Source: Mesotaenium endlicherianum (lineage: Eukaryota > Streptophyta > Zygnematophyceae > Zygnematales > Mesotaeniaceae). From it: a DNA stretch of 64,000 nucleotides. This document shows positions 12,501 through 24,521 of this stretch, in pieces; the stretch's first letter is position 1; each line of letters opens with the position of its first letter. The stretch covers positions 1-64,000 of the forward strand of contig WELA01012532.1 in assembly GCA_009602735.1 (NCBI GenBank). Reading direction: 5' to 3'. The position numbers and the translations under genes were made by a program. Under the pieces are notes generated by a model. That model had not been told where the DNA came from, ran no database searches, and saw nothing but the letters and a program-made list of their open reading frames with translations.

Positions 12501-13240
12501 GGGGGGTAGGCCCTTGGGCAATTCCGGGCAGAATACTTCTTTGTAGTCCTCCAAAACTTCTTGTATCTCCTCGGGAATGGGGTTGCCTTCTTGACCCTCG
12601 ATGTCTTTCTTGATGTCTTTTGGCGTGATCAAGGTCAAAAGAAGCTCGTGTCCCTTCCTCACAAGTCTTTTGAGTTGGAGGGCGGACAATAGTATCTCGT
12701 GTGCCGGCTTCTTGATGTCTTGGGTTTGGTACTCTGGATTGCGCGCAAAATACAGATAATTGATGTGATGTCATTCTTGATCTTGATAGTATCGTCCCTC
12801 CAATCAACTTAGGGGTTGTGCTTGGTCAACCAAGGCGTCCCTAGGATGACGTCGTACGTGCCCGAGTGCATGGGGGAAAACACTACTCTATCGTTGAAGG
12901 ACTTAATAGAGAGTGCCAAGGGGTACGTCTTCTTGGAAGGAGAAGTATAGGAGAATCCATCGGGCATCATAATCTCCTCGTCGTGGTCAAGAGTTCGCAT
13001 AGTAATGCCGTGCTTGGTGGCAAAATCTGCAGCAATGAAGTTGCCTTGAGCTCCGCTATCCACCAAGATGTGGACCTTCTCTCCTCCAAGGTAACCTGTG
13101 AAACTCATTGGGGCTGGAATGTCATCTTCAACGAGGGTCTCCACTTCACTTGGCTTATTGTTTTCTCGTGAAGTGGGTCTTGGGGTGGTAGGCTCCTGGC
13201 CTACCGGCGCTGTCCATTTTTTGACAACTTTTTGGGGCAT
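9558..13240 (-). pseudogene. Family B pol: protease, RT, RNase H, integrase, chromodomain (broken)
   Basis: On the minus strand the reading gives a protease ([12 protein letters not shown]), an RT with [11 protein letters not shown] and [12 protein letters not shown], an integrase with a DACR-like finger and the DDE core, and a chromodomain (RQYLIKWKGYHI). Breaks occur near 12690-12810 between protease and RT, near 11263-11391 in RNase H and at about 10910 before the integrase finger. A frameshift near 9800 falls inside the chromodomain. The break at 11263-11340 includes a local tandem duplication of about 35 bp. The first codons overlap gag in the -1 frame. Confidence 0.85.
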
Positions 13241-14413
13241 GAGAGTGCACGATGGCCCTTTTCCTTACAATAAAAGCATAGTCCAGCCGTCATGAGAGCT
13301 TCTTTTTCGGCCGGGGAGAGTCTTGCTTTCACTCCTTGCTGGTTTCTTGCATCATAAGTGTCATTGGAGGATCTTCCACTCTTCCGAGCAGCCGCGGGGT
13401 TTCTTTTAATAACTCTAATTTTCATGGGTGTGGTTCCAAATTTGGATGTGGAAGGGGTTGCGTACACCCGCGTTACCGGTGCCCGTGAAGATGAAGGCAA
13501 GGAGTGCTTGAAATTCAAGGTATCCACCTTTTGAGCCACTTCCATAATCTTTGAGAAGTTTGTCAGATCGCGTAATTCCACTTCCTTTGCCACCTTGGGC
13601 TTGAGGCCAAAGATGTAGCGATCAATCTTCTCCTCGATAGACATGTTGGGAATCTCTAGAGTGAGGGCGTGAAATCTGGATGTATACTCTTGAACGGACT
13701 TCGTTTGCTTGAGATGGTGGAGCTTTCCTCGGGCAATCTTCTCCGCATTGATGGGCATGAATTGCTTCTTGAGGGCCTCACGAAAATCTGCCCATCTTGC
13801 ATATGATGGTGGGGGCTCTTGGCCAAGCACGGGGTGCGCCATAGTCTGATGTATAGCCACTTGATAGTTACGCCACCATGATGTTGTTGCTCCTCTAAGT
13901 AAGGTAACGACAAAGGGAACGTAGTCCTCCTTGGGTACTTCAAGGAATGCGATGTACGTCTCCACTTGGTAGAGCCATAAATTGAGGTTGGCTCCTTTCA
14001 CGGGATTGAAAGTGTCGGGTTTGCCGGGCTTGATGAGTTTTCTTGCTCTCGTAGGCTCTTGTGGAGAGCCGTGGCTGGATTTAGAGCGTTGCTCGCAATA
14101 GGGGCAACCATGGCAGCTATAGCCTCTCTTTACGCTTGCACGATCGCTTCATAGGTGGCAAAGCCCACTTGGTTGTGGACGGTCATTAGGACGGCTGCCC
14201 ACTCATTTGCGGGAATTCCTTGTGGTCGGGTGAACTTTGCTATAGCGGCTGCCACTGGATTTGACGGTGCTCCTCCTTGTGGTGCTTCTTGTTGATGCAG
14301 ATTCAAACCCTAATCCCTAAATCCTAAATTCTCCCATCGGCGCTGGAGAAGGGTCTCTTGGAGAGGAAGGGCTTCCTTCGAAAGCTTGCTGTTGGTCTTG
14401 AGGATCGACCATC
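13201..14413 (-). pseudogene. Family B gag, decayed
   Basis: The open part at 13201-14001 corresponds to the retrotransposon Gag domain (a SWWRNYQVAIHQ block) and ends with a CCHC zinc knuckle, [14 protein letters not shown]. The N-terminal part up to the ATG near 14413 is recognisable but broken, and has lost one of the two 25-residue repeats seen in the other copy. The slippery stretch and hairpin of the gag/pol overlap are retained at about 13184-13221, with the heptamer reading A AAA AAT. Confidence 0.8.
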
Positions 14414-14449
14414 TTCTTGTGCTACCAAAGTGCCTAGCTCCGAAACCAC

Positions 14450-14947
14450 TCTAGTGAAACAGATAGATTAAGTACTTAGTAAAAAAGAATACTTTTATTC
14501 AAGACAAGGATCTTTGAACACAAGTGGTAGCTTCTTGAAAGAAAGAGGACTTCTCGAAAGTTGATATATTTCTGAAACTTGGCACGTACAAGGGTGATTC
14601 TAGAATGTGTTTCTATGTCCTAGCTCTTGTTTATATACTTGCTTCATAAGTAATTTCTAGGAAGGTGCATGTTGATGTGTTGGCACCCAACACATCCCAA
14701 AACTTGCCACCTCTTTCTAGATCAATGTGTACATGTCCTTTTGACCTAAAAATGGCACATTTGACTTTTGCCACATGGAGTTCTTCTAGGTCCTTACTCT
14801 AACCTCGAAAATGCCTTAGAAGGTTCAAAGGACATGAACCAAGTCACTAGAGTATCTATTTACACGTGACTCCACACAATACTACTCCAAATATATTCAA
14901 GAACATTAAAATATATGCAAACTAATATAGTAATTCAAATCACTACA
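14450..14947 (-). repeat. Family B 5' LTR
   Basis: The 498-bp LTR runs from TCTAGTGAAACAG (TGTAG mutated to TCTAG) to AATCACTACA. The primer-binding site complement lies just to the left at about 14432-14449. It matches the LTR at 8344-8833 and the family B LTRs at 37865 and 44132. Confidence 0.85.
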
Positions 14948-14962
14948 TGGGTAATTCTCTTG
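14948..14962 (-). pseudogene. 15-bp scrap of family A gag (left flank of an insertion)
   Basis: TGGGTAATTCTCTTG resembles the complement of the gag stretch coding WLENYP. The right flank of the element at 14963-23785 begins TCCAGCCACTG, which is the same gag on the same strand. The element therefore sits inside a minus-strand family A gag. The expected 5-bp duplication TCCAG appears as TCTTG on this side, so it has two mismatches. Confidence 0.55.
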
Positions 14963-15683
14963 TGTAATGAATCAGTATATTGGATAAATGTATTCATTTA
15001 GATATAATACTTAAATAAGTTCAGTCTGCTGGATTTAAGTCTGCTGGATATCTGATACTTAGTGAAATGACTCAGCCAAGAGTAACAGGTTGAAGTCCAT
15101 TAGGTCAGCCTGTTGACTTATGTCAGCTTGCTGTCACATTCTTTAACAGTCAGCTAGCTGGCTGCTGTACTCGGCAGCAGTGAACCGCCAAGCTATGCAT
15201 GTTGTGTGCTAGATGAGTGCCCAAATGACACCTTTAAGGTGGATGGCAATTTGGGATGATAGGAGATGGATTTGAGATGATGGGAGATGGCTGTGGATTT
15301 GGTAAGCCGAGGTCCTACCAACGTGGTTAACTCCCGGGTAGGCGGTGCTATTGCACTTGCCGTTGAATAGTAAACACATTCCATGTACATCTGGTAGGTA
15401 TTGGCCTCGAATTCGGCATTCGAAAACGAGGCCAACTCTCTTGTACGGCTTATTGAAAGATATCTGAATCCAAGGCAAGAAGCCATTGATACGCACTGTC
15501 TCCTAGCCTTGCTTATGTATGAGTTTACTGATTGCATTATTGATGCTCGTTTACTTGCATTTGACTTGCGAGTATTGTCCACCGCTAGTACGTTCGTCCC
15601 TTGCTGTTCAATCCCTAAAGATACTCGCTGATATAAAGATCTTCATTAATTGTTAATCGTCAATTGGTAAGTCGATTCATTTA
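14963..15683 (+). repeat. Family A2 5' LTR
   Basis: It begins TGTAATGAATCAG and ends GATTCATTTA, with one base lost from the usual TTTCA. The PBS GTGGTATCGGAGC follows directly. The partner LTR is at 23065-23785. Confidence 0.9.
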
Positions 15684-15697
15684 GTGGTATCGGAGCT
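15684..15697 (+). other. Primer-binding site
   Basis: GTGGTATCGGAGCT follows the LTR by zero to one base. TGGTATCGGAGC differs by one base from the complement of the 3' end of plant initiator tRNA-Met (TGGTATCAGAGC), which is the usual primer of plant LTR retrotransposons. Confidence 0.75.
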
Positions 15698-15716
15698 GTT
15701 ATCACAGTAGTCGTGT

Positions 15717-17096
15717 ATGATAAGGACTAGGTCTCAAACTAGCAAATCCCGGAAAATGGAGGGTGAGGACAATGATAACATTGTAGAAGGGCAGGACGAA
15801 AGTCGCGTCTTTGGACCTCGTACCTACTTAGAAACGCTGCACGATGCAGGAGCTAGAGAAGCTGCTGAGCTGGTAGCAGCTCTTGCTGCAGTAGCAGCCC
15901 AGCTGGCTGAGGATGAGCGTTTAGCCAAAGAGGTAGAGAAGGCAGTAAACAGGAGGGCCCCTGATGAAAGGACGGTGAAAGAGCAGATGGCAGAGGGGGC
16001 CAATCTCCAAAACAAATTTCCTGCTGTGCCTACTGTCGTACCTCTCCCTCAAATTTGTTGACAATTGAGCACAACGGGCATAGCCGGAGCGGCAGCAATC
16101 GAAAATGCCGAAGCTGCTACTACTCGAGCTAATGTTGCTGCTGTTGCGTTTGTTGGGCTACCACCTCAGAATGTAGATCTGGGAGCCTTATTTGTGCAAA
16201 TGCAATCGCAAATGGCGAGCATGTATCAGTCCCAACAAGAGGACAAAAGGATCACGATGGCATTGCTGCGTGACAAAGACCAACTGGGTTCTCAAATCAC
16301 TGGTGGTGGTGGCAAAGGGCCTAGTAAGCCTATGCCAAAGCCTCCCCAAGACTATGATCCTGAGGGAAGAAGTATTACCTGATCAAATTTCTCGCTGATG
16401 TTGAGCAGTGGCTGGAGAACTACTCAGAATTGCAGGATCACGAGAAGTTCAGGCACACTGGTGCTCTAATGAAAGGCAATGCAGCAGATTGGCGGTTGTA
16501 TTGGAAAGAAGAGCGTAAGGCTCCACAACTCGGTGACCCTACGTGGGTAGAGTTTGTCGAGAAGTTGCATGAGAAGTTTGATATTATCAATCAGCAGGAG
16601 AAAGCTATACATGCAATGATCTCCTTGACACTGAAGCATACCACTTCAGTTGCTAAGTTCGCACAAAAGTTCCAGGAGAACATGATGAAGCAACCATAAT
16701 TGCCAGAACGGTATAGGATAGCATACTTCGGGTATGGCTTGAAATCCGAAGTCTCAAGTCATTTTGCTGAAAATAAATATGAGAAACTGGCTGACTTGAT
16801 CCAGGATGCTGATGCCTGAGACCAGCAACAGTTCAATCACCAGCGCCAGAGTAATGCTCTAGTGTCTAAGATTGTCAAAAAGCCGCACGGTACCTACAAT
16901 GCAACTGAAGGAGATCAGACTGAGGACGATCAGGGTGATGAGTATGAGTACGAGTTTAACGCTATACAGTCTAGAGGGAGAGGTGGATACTCTCGGGGTG
17001 GCTATGGAAGAGGTGGTGGTAGGACTAAGCCGAGACCAGCCTCAGCTAAATCTATTTGCTACCACTGCCAGCAGTTGGGTCACCACAGAGAGCAGT
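15717..17096 (+). pseudogene. Family A2 gag, broken
   Basis: Residues of the A2 Gag can be followed across several frames. There is an N-terminal alanine/glutamate-rich coiled coil (AAELVAALAAVAAQLAEDE), the Gag domain ([19 protein letters not shown]), an RGG-type segment ([17 protein letters not shown]) and a zinc knuckle CYHCQQLGHHREQ whose last cysteine is replaced by a stop. Stops occur near 16061, 16699 and 16818, and frame changes near 16370. Confidence 0.85.
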
Positions 17097-17098
17097 GA

Positions 17099-20000
17099 CC
17101 TTCCAAAGGTCAAAAGAAGGACCAGCCTTTAAAAGGCAGCAACAGTCACAAATCCAGTCTATTGACTGTGAGGCTGCTAGAGATAGTGAGTTGCCACTAG
17201 CTGCCCTCGTAGCAGGTATTATGGGTTTTGCTGAATTGGATTCACTATGCATGCTTGACAAACAGATAAAAGAGACCATCAGCAACATAGATTCCTAGAG
17301 AGTGCACACTCTAGATGATCTTGTTCCACCCATTGTCCAATATTTCTTTGGAAAGTCAGGAAAAGTGAGTCCCCCCTATTCTATTGCATTGTGTGATTGC
17401 AGGTAGGAAGGTGAGGGCATTTGTTGACGGAGGGGCATCATATACTTTTATCCATAAGGACTTAGTTAAGCGGCTAAGGCTACCTATTGTCACCCAAGGG
17501 AATAGAAAAATATTCCTTGGAGATGCCTCAAGTATCTCGGGAGGAGTTATAACCCAGCCTATTGAGGTCCAGTTAGGTTCTGGCATTGCAGTTTGAACTG
17601 AAACGCTTACATTTGAGGTACTCGACACTGGCTTTCATGATCTCGTGCTAGGCAGGTCCTGGCTTAACGGACATCTAGCCAACGTGTGTTGGAGCAGAGT
17701 TACAGTTAAAGTGAGAGGAGCCAATGATGGGCAAACTAACGTGGCACCCACCAATGCTCTTCCTCTTCTCCTGTATGGATGGCAAATGAAGGAAAAGAAG
17801 AGGCTTCCAGGAGGATGCAAATTGCTGAATGCAATGGAGTTCATCGAAAGCTGGCACCAGAAGGAAGACAGAATGATTTGTGTGCTGCTAAAAGAGGTAC
17901 CTCCTCAACCTGAAGAAGTGGTTGAGAAAAAGGTGAGCCTTCTGGAACCTTACTGCTGCAAGAATTGGTGCTCAGTATGTTGATTTTTTTAATATGCCTC
18001 TAGGGTTACCTCCTAAGAGAGAAGTAGATCATATGATTGATTTATTACCTGGGAGTCAATCACCTTGGCAACGCATTTATGGCTTGTCTTATGTAAAGAG
18101 CAAAGAGTTGAAAACACAAATTGCAGAGCTGGAGGAAAATGGTCATATTTTTCCCAATAAGTCACCTTGTGGCGCACCCATCATATTTGTTAAGAAGAAG
18201 GATGGTAGTATGCGAATCTGTGTGGATTACAGAGCCCTTAACAAAATTACAATAAAGAACAAGTATGCTCTACCCAGATTTGAGGACTTACTTGAGACCC
18301 TGTCTGGTGCTAACGTGTTCAGTAAGATAGATCTCAGAAGTGGTTATCATCAAATCAAAATTGCTGAGGTAGATCAACACAAGACTGCCTTCCGCACACA
18401 AAATGGACACTATGAGTTTAGTGTGATGCCATTTGGACTCACTAATGCTCCTGCAACCTTCATATGTGCTATGAATGACATTTTCAGGCCTTACTTGGAT
18501 AAGTTTGTGCAAATCTTCTTGGATGACATTTTAATTTTCTCTGAACATGAAGTTGAGCATGCTGAGCACTTAAAGACAGTCATGGACACTCTGAGAAGGA
18601 ATCCAATATATGCCAAAATGAGCAAGTGTGATTTCGTTAAGGAATGCATTGAATTCTTGAGCCACGTTGTCAATAAGGAAGGCATCAGTATGGATCCTAA
18701 GAAAATCTAGACCATAAGGGACTGGCCAGTACCACAGTCTGTCTCAGAAGTTTTATCCTCGGGTTGGCTAACTATTATAGGAGATTCATTAAGAATTCTT
18801 CTACAAAGGCCAGTAAACTGACTGACCTTACTAAGAAGGGCGTAGGGTATGTGTGGGGGGAAGAGCAGCAAGCCTTCCAGACCCTTATAGATGCTCTCTG
18901 TTTCGCCCCAGTCTTAGTTGTGTATGGCCCCAACAAACCTGTGCAGGTGATTACTGATGCTTCTGACTTTGTCATGGGTGCTATTTTGTTGCAGCCTGCT
19001 GACAAAACCACAAAGAATGGTAAGGTAAAGCAGGAGTGGCACCCTCTGTTGTATGAGTATGAATTTCAACCAAGCTGAAATTATATATTATGTGCATGAT
19101 AAAGAGCTCCTTGCTATCATTCATGTGCTCAAACAGTGGAGAGCATACCTACATGGTAAAGCTTTTAAGGTGATTACAGATTGTCTAGCTCTGACTCACT
19201 TTCAGAAGAAGTCCAAGCTGTCGAGGAGGGAGAACCGCTGGAGCCAGATGCTGGAGCAGTTTCAAGTCCAGATTGACCCGCTGATGCACTCTTTAGAAGA
19301 CCTGACTTGCAAGAAAGGAACTTTAGTCAGCATGCTGTAAATAAAGTCCATTGCGCACTCACTGCATTAAAGGTGAAAAAGTCCTTCCTCGAACAACTTA
19401 GGAAAGCCTACTTTTCTGACCCAACCTTTAAGCCCAGTCCCACTGATGGTGTGTGTCTTGCAACTGCACTCGGATATAGGCTAAAGGGAGGGGTCTGGGC
19501 AACTGTAACCACTTTAGGCAGGCTGAAGCTGGTCATTTCTAATAACTTAGGAATAAGGTCCCTCTTACTGAGTCAAGCACATGACAGTTTACTGGGTGGG
19601 CATTTGGGGCAGGCCAATATTGTTGGCCAACTGGCAAAACATTATCACTGGGAAAAGTTGCCTCAGGAGGTCTTGAAATATATGAAGTCCTGTGATCAAT
19701 GTTAGAAAAATAAGTATAGGCACACATCACCCGGGGGGCTATTACAACCATTACCCATCCCAGCTGGCCACTGGGAAACAATATCCATGGACAGGGTGGT
19801 AACACTACCAAGAACTGCCAATGAGCATGATTCCTTACTGGTAGTAGTGGATAAACTGACAAAAATGGTCATTTTCATCCCCACGACTGTCAAAGTAATT
19901 GCCCTCGAAACTGCGAGACAGTTCTACAACCATGTAGTATGCCAACATGGGCTACCCTCTAATATTATCTCAGACAGAGACTCAAAATTTACCTCTAAAT

Positions 20001-20880
20001 TTTGGAGAGCTTTAGTGGGGTTAATGGGAGTCAAACAGCTGCTCAGCATACCAAACCACCCTCAGACTGATGGGCAGACTGAAAGAACTAACCGAGTTTT
20101 GCAAGAGGTGCTGAGAGCATATATTACCAAAAAACAAGATAATTGGAATGACCTGTTGCCTCAAATTCAGTTTGCGGTCAATAGTGCGGTGCACGCGTCA
20201 ACGGGAAAGACTCCTTTTGAACTTAGTCTCGGTAGGGTCCCTAAGTCTCCACTGGATGTGCTAGGGGAGTCTTTAACTCACCATGAGGAGATTGACAATC
20301 CGGTGTCTCTACAATAAACTCAAGAGTTTGCTGACACCCTGTCAGAAGTCCAACACCTGCACAAAGCTCAGGAACATCAACAAAAATACGTTAATTAACA
20401 CCGTCGGGAGCTGATATTTTCAAAGGGCGATTTGGTCGAACTGCAATCTCAACACCTATACCTGCCTAGTGTGGTCTACAAAAAGCTTGGTCCGGTCTGG
20501 GTCGGTCCATATTTGATGGTGCGTCGTGTCGGTCAGAATGCTTACAAATCAAACATGTCAGCGGGTTACAAGGGTCACTAAGTCATTAATATCTCTTTCC
20601 TGGCACCATTCATCAAAGATGACACACTGTTGACAGGTCGGTAACTTGTCCAACCGGGTCCGGTCCCCGCCGCCCGAGAAAGTGACCTGAGGATTATGAG
20701 GTTCATGAGATTTTAGAAGCTCGCTCTGTTCGTCGATCATCTAAATATGTAATGAAAGATCTGGCCTGATGGAAGGGCTACAATGCCTCTTGGTACACCT
20801 GGGAATTTAAGGACCATTTGATCAATGCCGAAGGGGCGTTGAAACGGTTTTACATTCGGGAGGCTAGTACACCTCCCTGA
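17099..20880 (+). pseudogene. Family A2 pol, broken
   Basis: The order is protease (FVDGGASYTFIHKDL at about 17425), RT ([21 protein letters not shown] at about 18520), RNase H ([10 protein letters not shown]), H2C2 integrase finger, integrase core ([23 protein letters not shown]) and a worn chromodomain near 20680-20860. At least eight stops or frameshifts interrupt it. The gag/pol slippery site T TTA AAA is kept at 17128-17134, and the base of the following hairpin (ACAGTCA / TGACTGT) is preserved. Confidence 0.85.
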
Positions 20881-21294
20881 CTCTCATTTCAGTTGACATG
20901 GGAAGGTGACAGGCGGTCCTGTCTCCATTGAAGTTGGAGGGGAAAGGCCTAAAGTGACAGTTAGTGACAGAATGCGAAAGTAGTGGACAGTGAGTGACAT
21001 TGTGACAGGCAGCCCAGTGACAATTGAAACAAGCAACCCACCTAAACATTAAGTTGGGGGGAGTGGAGTAAGATCCTCGAAAACTAGCCGATCGCCGATA
21101 GCCTTTGCATATCCATCCTCTACACTCAACTGCGCTCACACTCACTCTCTCTCAAGCACACTCGCACTTTCAATTTACTTACACCAGGTATTGCATGCTC
21201 TAACTCCCTCTACTACGTTCTTCCCTATCAAGGTACTCGATCATGTGGATGATATCATGACTACACTAACTCCATTGTGGTATGAATGAGTAGG

Positions 21295-22830
21295 ATGACT
21301 CAATGGTCTGATCTCAAGAGGAAAAGAAGGGCGAACGAGGCACAGGCGGAGTACAAGGAGTTCCATGGCGACATCAAATCGTCCTCCATCTCTTCTTGAG
21401 AATCAGAGCGACTCCGACTACATCGGGAGACTCAGAGGAAGGAGGAAGAAGAACAGGCTAGGGTGAGACAGGAGGAGCAGGACAGAAAAGCTGTAGAGGA
21501 AGCCAAGAAGGCGGAGGAACAAAGGTTGGCTGAGGAGAGGCAGAAGCAGCAGGCCGAGGAGGAACAGAGGAGAATCAAAGCTACCGCTACACAATGATGG
21601 GCAAAGACTTTGATCTTTTGGAGGAGACCTTCAAGTATGCCCAGTGGAACGGAAGTGAATCACAGAGGGACATATTGCAGTGGGAAGGGGAGACAACCCA
21701 AGGTTTTGACAAGTACTCAGCACATGGCTTCTACTGTACCACGACTATGCCAGGATGGTGGGGTATACGATCCGAGAGGCCAAAGCATTGGCCCAGATAG
21801 GTGAATCTCAAACGGTGCCAATATCGGGGATCTGGGGCATAGACAAGATCATCAGGTTGATCCCTATGCATACAGAGAACTTCAAAGATACCGCTTTCCA
21901 CAACCGGTTCAAGGCCATGTATAACGAGGTGGAGAGAAGAAGCTGGGTGTTCTTGGCAAGGGAGACCAGCCAGTTAGGTTTCTCAGGGCACTGGTACCCC
22001 GATACTTTGAAGAGGACAGATCTTGCTTTCTTTCTGCAGCCCATTGACTGGCGCTGGATGACCATCACCATGAAGGACCAGCAAAATGACAAAGCTGAGG
22101 AAGACAATTTCTGGCAGATCTGCAGGGGAAGATAGTGCTGCTGCCTCACATTGCAGCATGAGACCCAAGACTGGATGGAGTCAGGGACTGCATGAGTCAA
22201 GAGACACAGGAGAATAGGACCAAGGCTAGAGATTTGTTCTCTAAGGAGAAGTGCGCTACTGCCAAATGGGCAAGTAAGCAAGGGGAGAAAGACTTGTTTG
22301 CGGTTAGGATCCAGCAACCCCCACCTGCACCCAAAAGGGGGAGGTTAGTGGGATACTTTTATTCTCGGAAACGGTTGGATAAGATGACTAGAGAGACTCC
22401 AGAAGCCTCAGAGGAACAAGAGGACGAAGAGGAGGAAGGCGCCGGAGAGGAGTCTAGCCCTGTTGAGGCACTGACCCGGGCTACATCCCCCACTCTACAG
22501 CAGACGGGAAGGTCCTTGGCATAGGGAGCCTTGCAGCAGCTTGGGGATACCAGCCCACCAAGAGACCCAGATCTCCAGTGGCTGGGGACTTTCAGCAGGT
22601 TGAGTCCCACCCCAGGAGGTGAGACTCAATCAGACAGAGCAGACAGAAGGGCTGCCAAGGAGGCAGCCAGAGGGCAGCCAGCATCCCCCTCTCATAGAGG
22701 GCATGTACCCTTAGCCCATGTCATGCAGCACCCCTCCGATATGCCAGTGTACGTCCCTGTCAGTTTGAGAGCTGCACAGGAGAGAGCTGTCTCCATCAAC
22801 TCGCAGACAGTGCAAGAGCAGGCTGCCTAG
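21295..22830 (+). pseudogene. Diverged ORF3 of subfamily A2
   Basis: From an ATG at 21295, preceded by GAATGAGTAG and an upstream CACTAAC, the sequence encodes a K/E/Q-rich helical N-terminus, a central region with a NEVERRSWVFLARE block and a DWRWMTITMKDQQ block, an acidic EEQEDEEEEGAGEE tract and a tail with HVMQHPSDMPVYVPVS. These align in order with the ORF3 of A1, but identity looks far lower than between the two Pol proteins. Several stops and frameshifts are present, for example near 21400, 21597 and 22135. Confidence 0.7.
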
Positions 22831-23051
22831 TTGCTGCGTTCACCCCTTCGTTTACCCTGGTCTGAGCCCCAGGTTTTAGGAGACCATCAGACAGGAGAAG
22901 GAGATTCGGTTCCAGGTCTCGCTCCCCAGAAGATTGAGCCCCTGGTACTTAGTTTACCGTTGTCTTTGCTTTACATTCAGTTGGTTGTGTTGCATGTGAG
23001 TAACTTTGTTGTAAATAATAGTAGGAAGTGTTGTCGAGTCGACAACAATTT

Positions 23052-23064
23052 AAGTAGGAGGGAT
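23052..23064 (+). other. Polypurine tract of the A2 element
   Basis: AAGTAGGAGGGAT directly precedes the TGTAATGG start of the 3' LTR. The A1 copies have AGTTGGAGGGAT in the same place. It serves as the plus-strand primer in reverse transcription. Confidence 0.75.
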
Positions 23065-23785
23065 TGTAATGGATCAGTATATATTGGATAGATATAATAT
23101 TTATTTAGATATAATAGTTTAATCAGTTCAGCCTGCTGAACTTTAGTTAATGTTTGGTCTGTTGTACTTAAGCCTGCTGGATACTTCATAGTTGGTTAAA
23201 TGACTCAGTCGAGAGCAGCAGGCTGAGTCAATTAGGTCAGCCTGTTGACTTGGATCAGCTTGCTGACACATTCTTTGACAGTCAGCTGGCCGCCGTACTC
23301 GGCAGCAGCGAATTGCCTAGCTATGCATCTAAGTGTGGTGTGCTAGATGAGTGGCCAGATGACACTCTTGAGGTGGATGGCGATTCAAGATGATGGGAGA
23401 TGGCTGTGGATTTGGTTAGCCGAGGTCCTACCAACGTGGTTAACTTCCTGGTAGGTGGTGCCATCGCACTTGCCGTTGAACAGTAAACTCATTCCATGTA
23501 CATATGCTTGGTATTGGTCTCGAGTTCGGCATTCGGAAACGAGGCCAACTCTCTTGTACTGTTTACTGAGAGATATCTGAATCCAAAACGAGAAGTCATT
23601 GATACAGACTGTCTCCTAGCCTTGCTTATGTATGAATTTACCGATTGCATTATTGATGCTAGTTTAGCTGCATTTGACTTGCGAGTATTGCTCACTGCTA
23701 GTGTGTTAAAATACCATAAAGATTACTCGTGATATAAAGATCTTTATTAATTGTTAATCGCCTATTGGTAAGTCGATTCATTTCA
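23065..23785 (+). repeat. Family A2 3' LTR
   Basis: The 721-bp LTR begins TGTAATGGATCAG and ends GATTCATTTCA. Its partner is at 14963-15683. The two differ at many sites, which indicates an old insertion. Confidence 0.9.
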
Positions 23786-24489
23786 TCCAGCCACTGCTCA
23801 ACATCAGCGAGAAACTTGATCAGGTAATGCTTTTTGTTTCCCTCAAGGTCATAGTCCTGGGGAGGTTTTGGCTTAGGCTTACTAGGCCCTCTGCCACCAC
23901 CACCAGTGGTTTCAGAACCCAGTTGGTCTTTGTCGCGCAGCAATGCCATCATGACCATTTGTCCTCCTGTTGGGACTGATATATGGTCGCCATTTGCGAT
24001 TGCAGCTGCACAAATAAGACTCCCAGATCTACATTCTGAGGCGGTAGCCCAGCAAACGCAACAGCAGCAACATTAGCTCTATTAGTAGCAGCTTCGGCAT
24101 TCCCAATTGCTGCCGCTCCGACTATGCCTGTTGCGCTCAACTGTCTGCGAATTTGAGGGAGAGGTATGACAGTAGGCACAGCAGGAGGTTGGTTTCGAAG
24201 ATTGGCCCTCTCTGCCATCTGCTCTTCCACCGTCCTTTCATCAGGGGCCCTCTTGTTTACTGCCTCCTCTACCTCTTTGGCTAAACGCTCATCCTCAGCC
24301 AGCTGGGCTAGAACCGCAACAAGAGCTGCTGCCTGCTCAGCAGCTTTTCTAGCTCCTGCATCATGCAGCGTTTCTAAGTAGGTACGGGGTCCAAAGACGC
24401 GACTTTTGTCATGCCCTTTTACAATGTTATCATTGTCCTCACCCTCCATTTCCCGAGAGTTGCTAGCTTAAGACCTAGTCCTTACCATA
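23786..24489 (-). pseudogene. Family A2 gag fragment (host of the 14963-23785 insertion)
   Basis: The minus strand encodes the A2 Gag N-terminal half from MVRTRS (with a stop in codon 7) through MEGEDNDNIVKGHDKSRVF, the alanine-rich helix and the [19 protein letters not shown] linker to VEQWLD. It is then interrupted by the plus-strand A2 element. Its 5' LTR lies at 24522-25220. A 15-bp continuation is at 14948-14962. Confidence 0.85.
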
Positions 24490-24521
24490 CACGACTACTG
24501 TGATAACAGCTCCAATACTCT

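Larger units (their letters stand above)
8344..14947 (-). mobile_element. Family B chromovirus, minus strand, decayed
   Basis: The element is complete in outline: 3' LTR 8344-8833, polypurine tract, a repeat-bearing 3' untranslated region, pol, gag, a primer-binding site seen as CCTAGCTCCGAAACCAC just before 14450, and 5' LTR 14450-14947. It matches the better preserved family B copy at 37865-44634. Many frameshifts and stops make it non-autonomous. Its two flanks do not share a target duplication: family C pol lies on the left and a family A gag scrap on the right. This suggests a deletion or unequal recombination after insertion. Confidence 0.85.
14963..23785 (+). mobile_element. Full-length family A (subfamily A2) chromovirus, decayed
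   Basis: It is 8,823 bp with two LTRs of about 721 bp (14963-15683 and 23065-23785), a primer-binding site GTGGTATCGGAGC at 15684, gag, pol, a diverged ORF3 and a polypurine tract before 23065. Gag begins MIRTRSQTSKSRKMEGEDN, unlike the MENQDNENV type of the A1 copies, so I call it subfamily A2. Stop codons and frameshifts occur in every ORF. It is inserted in the gag of another A2 element. Confidence 0.9.
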
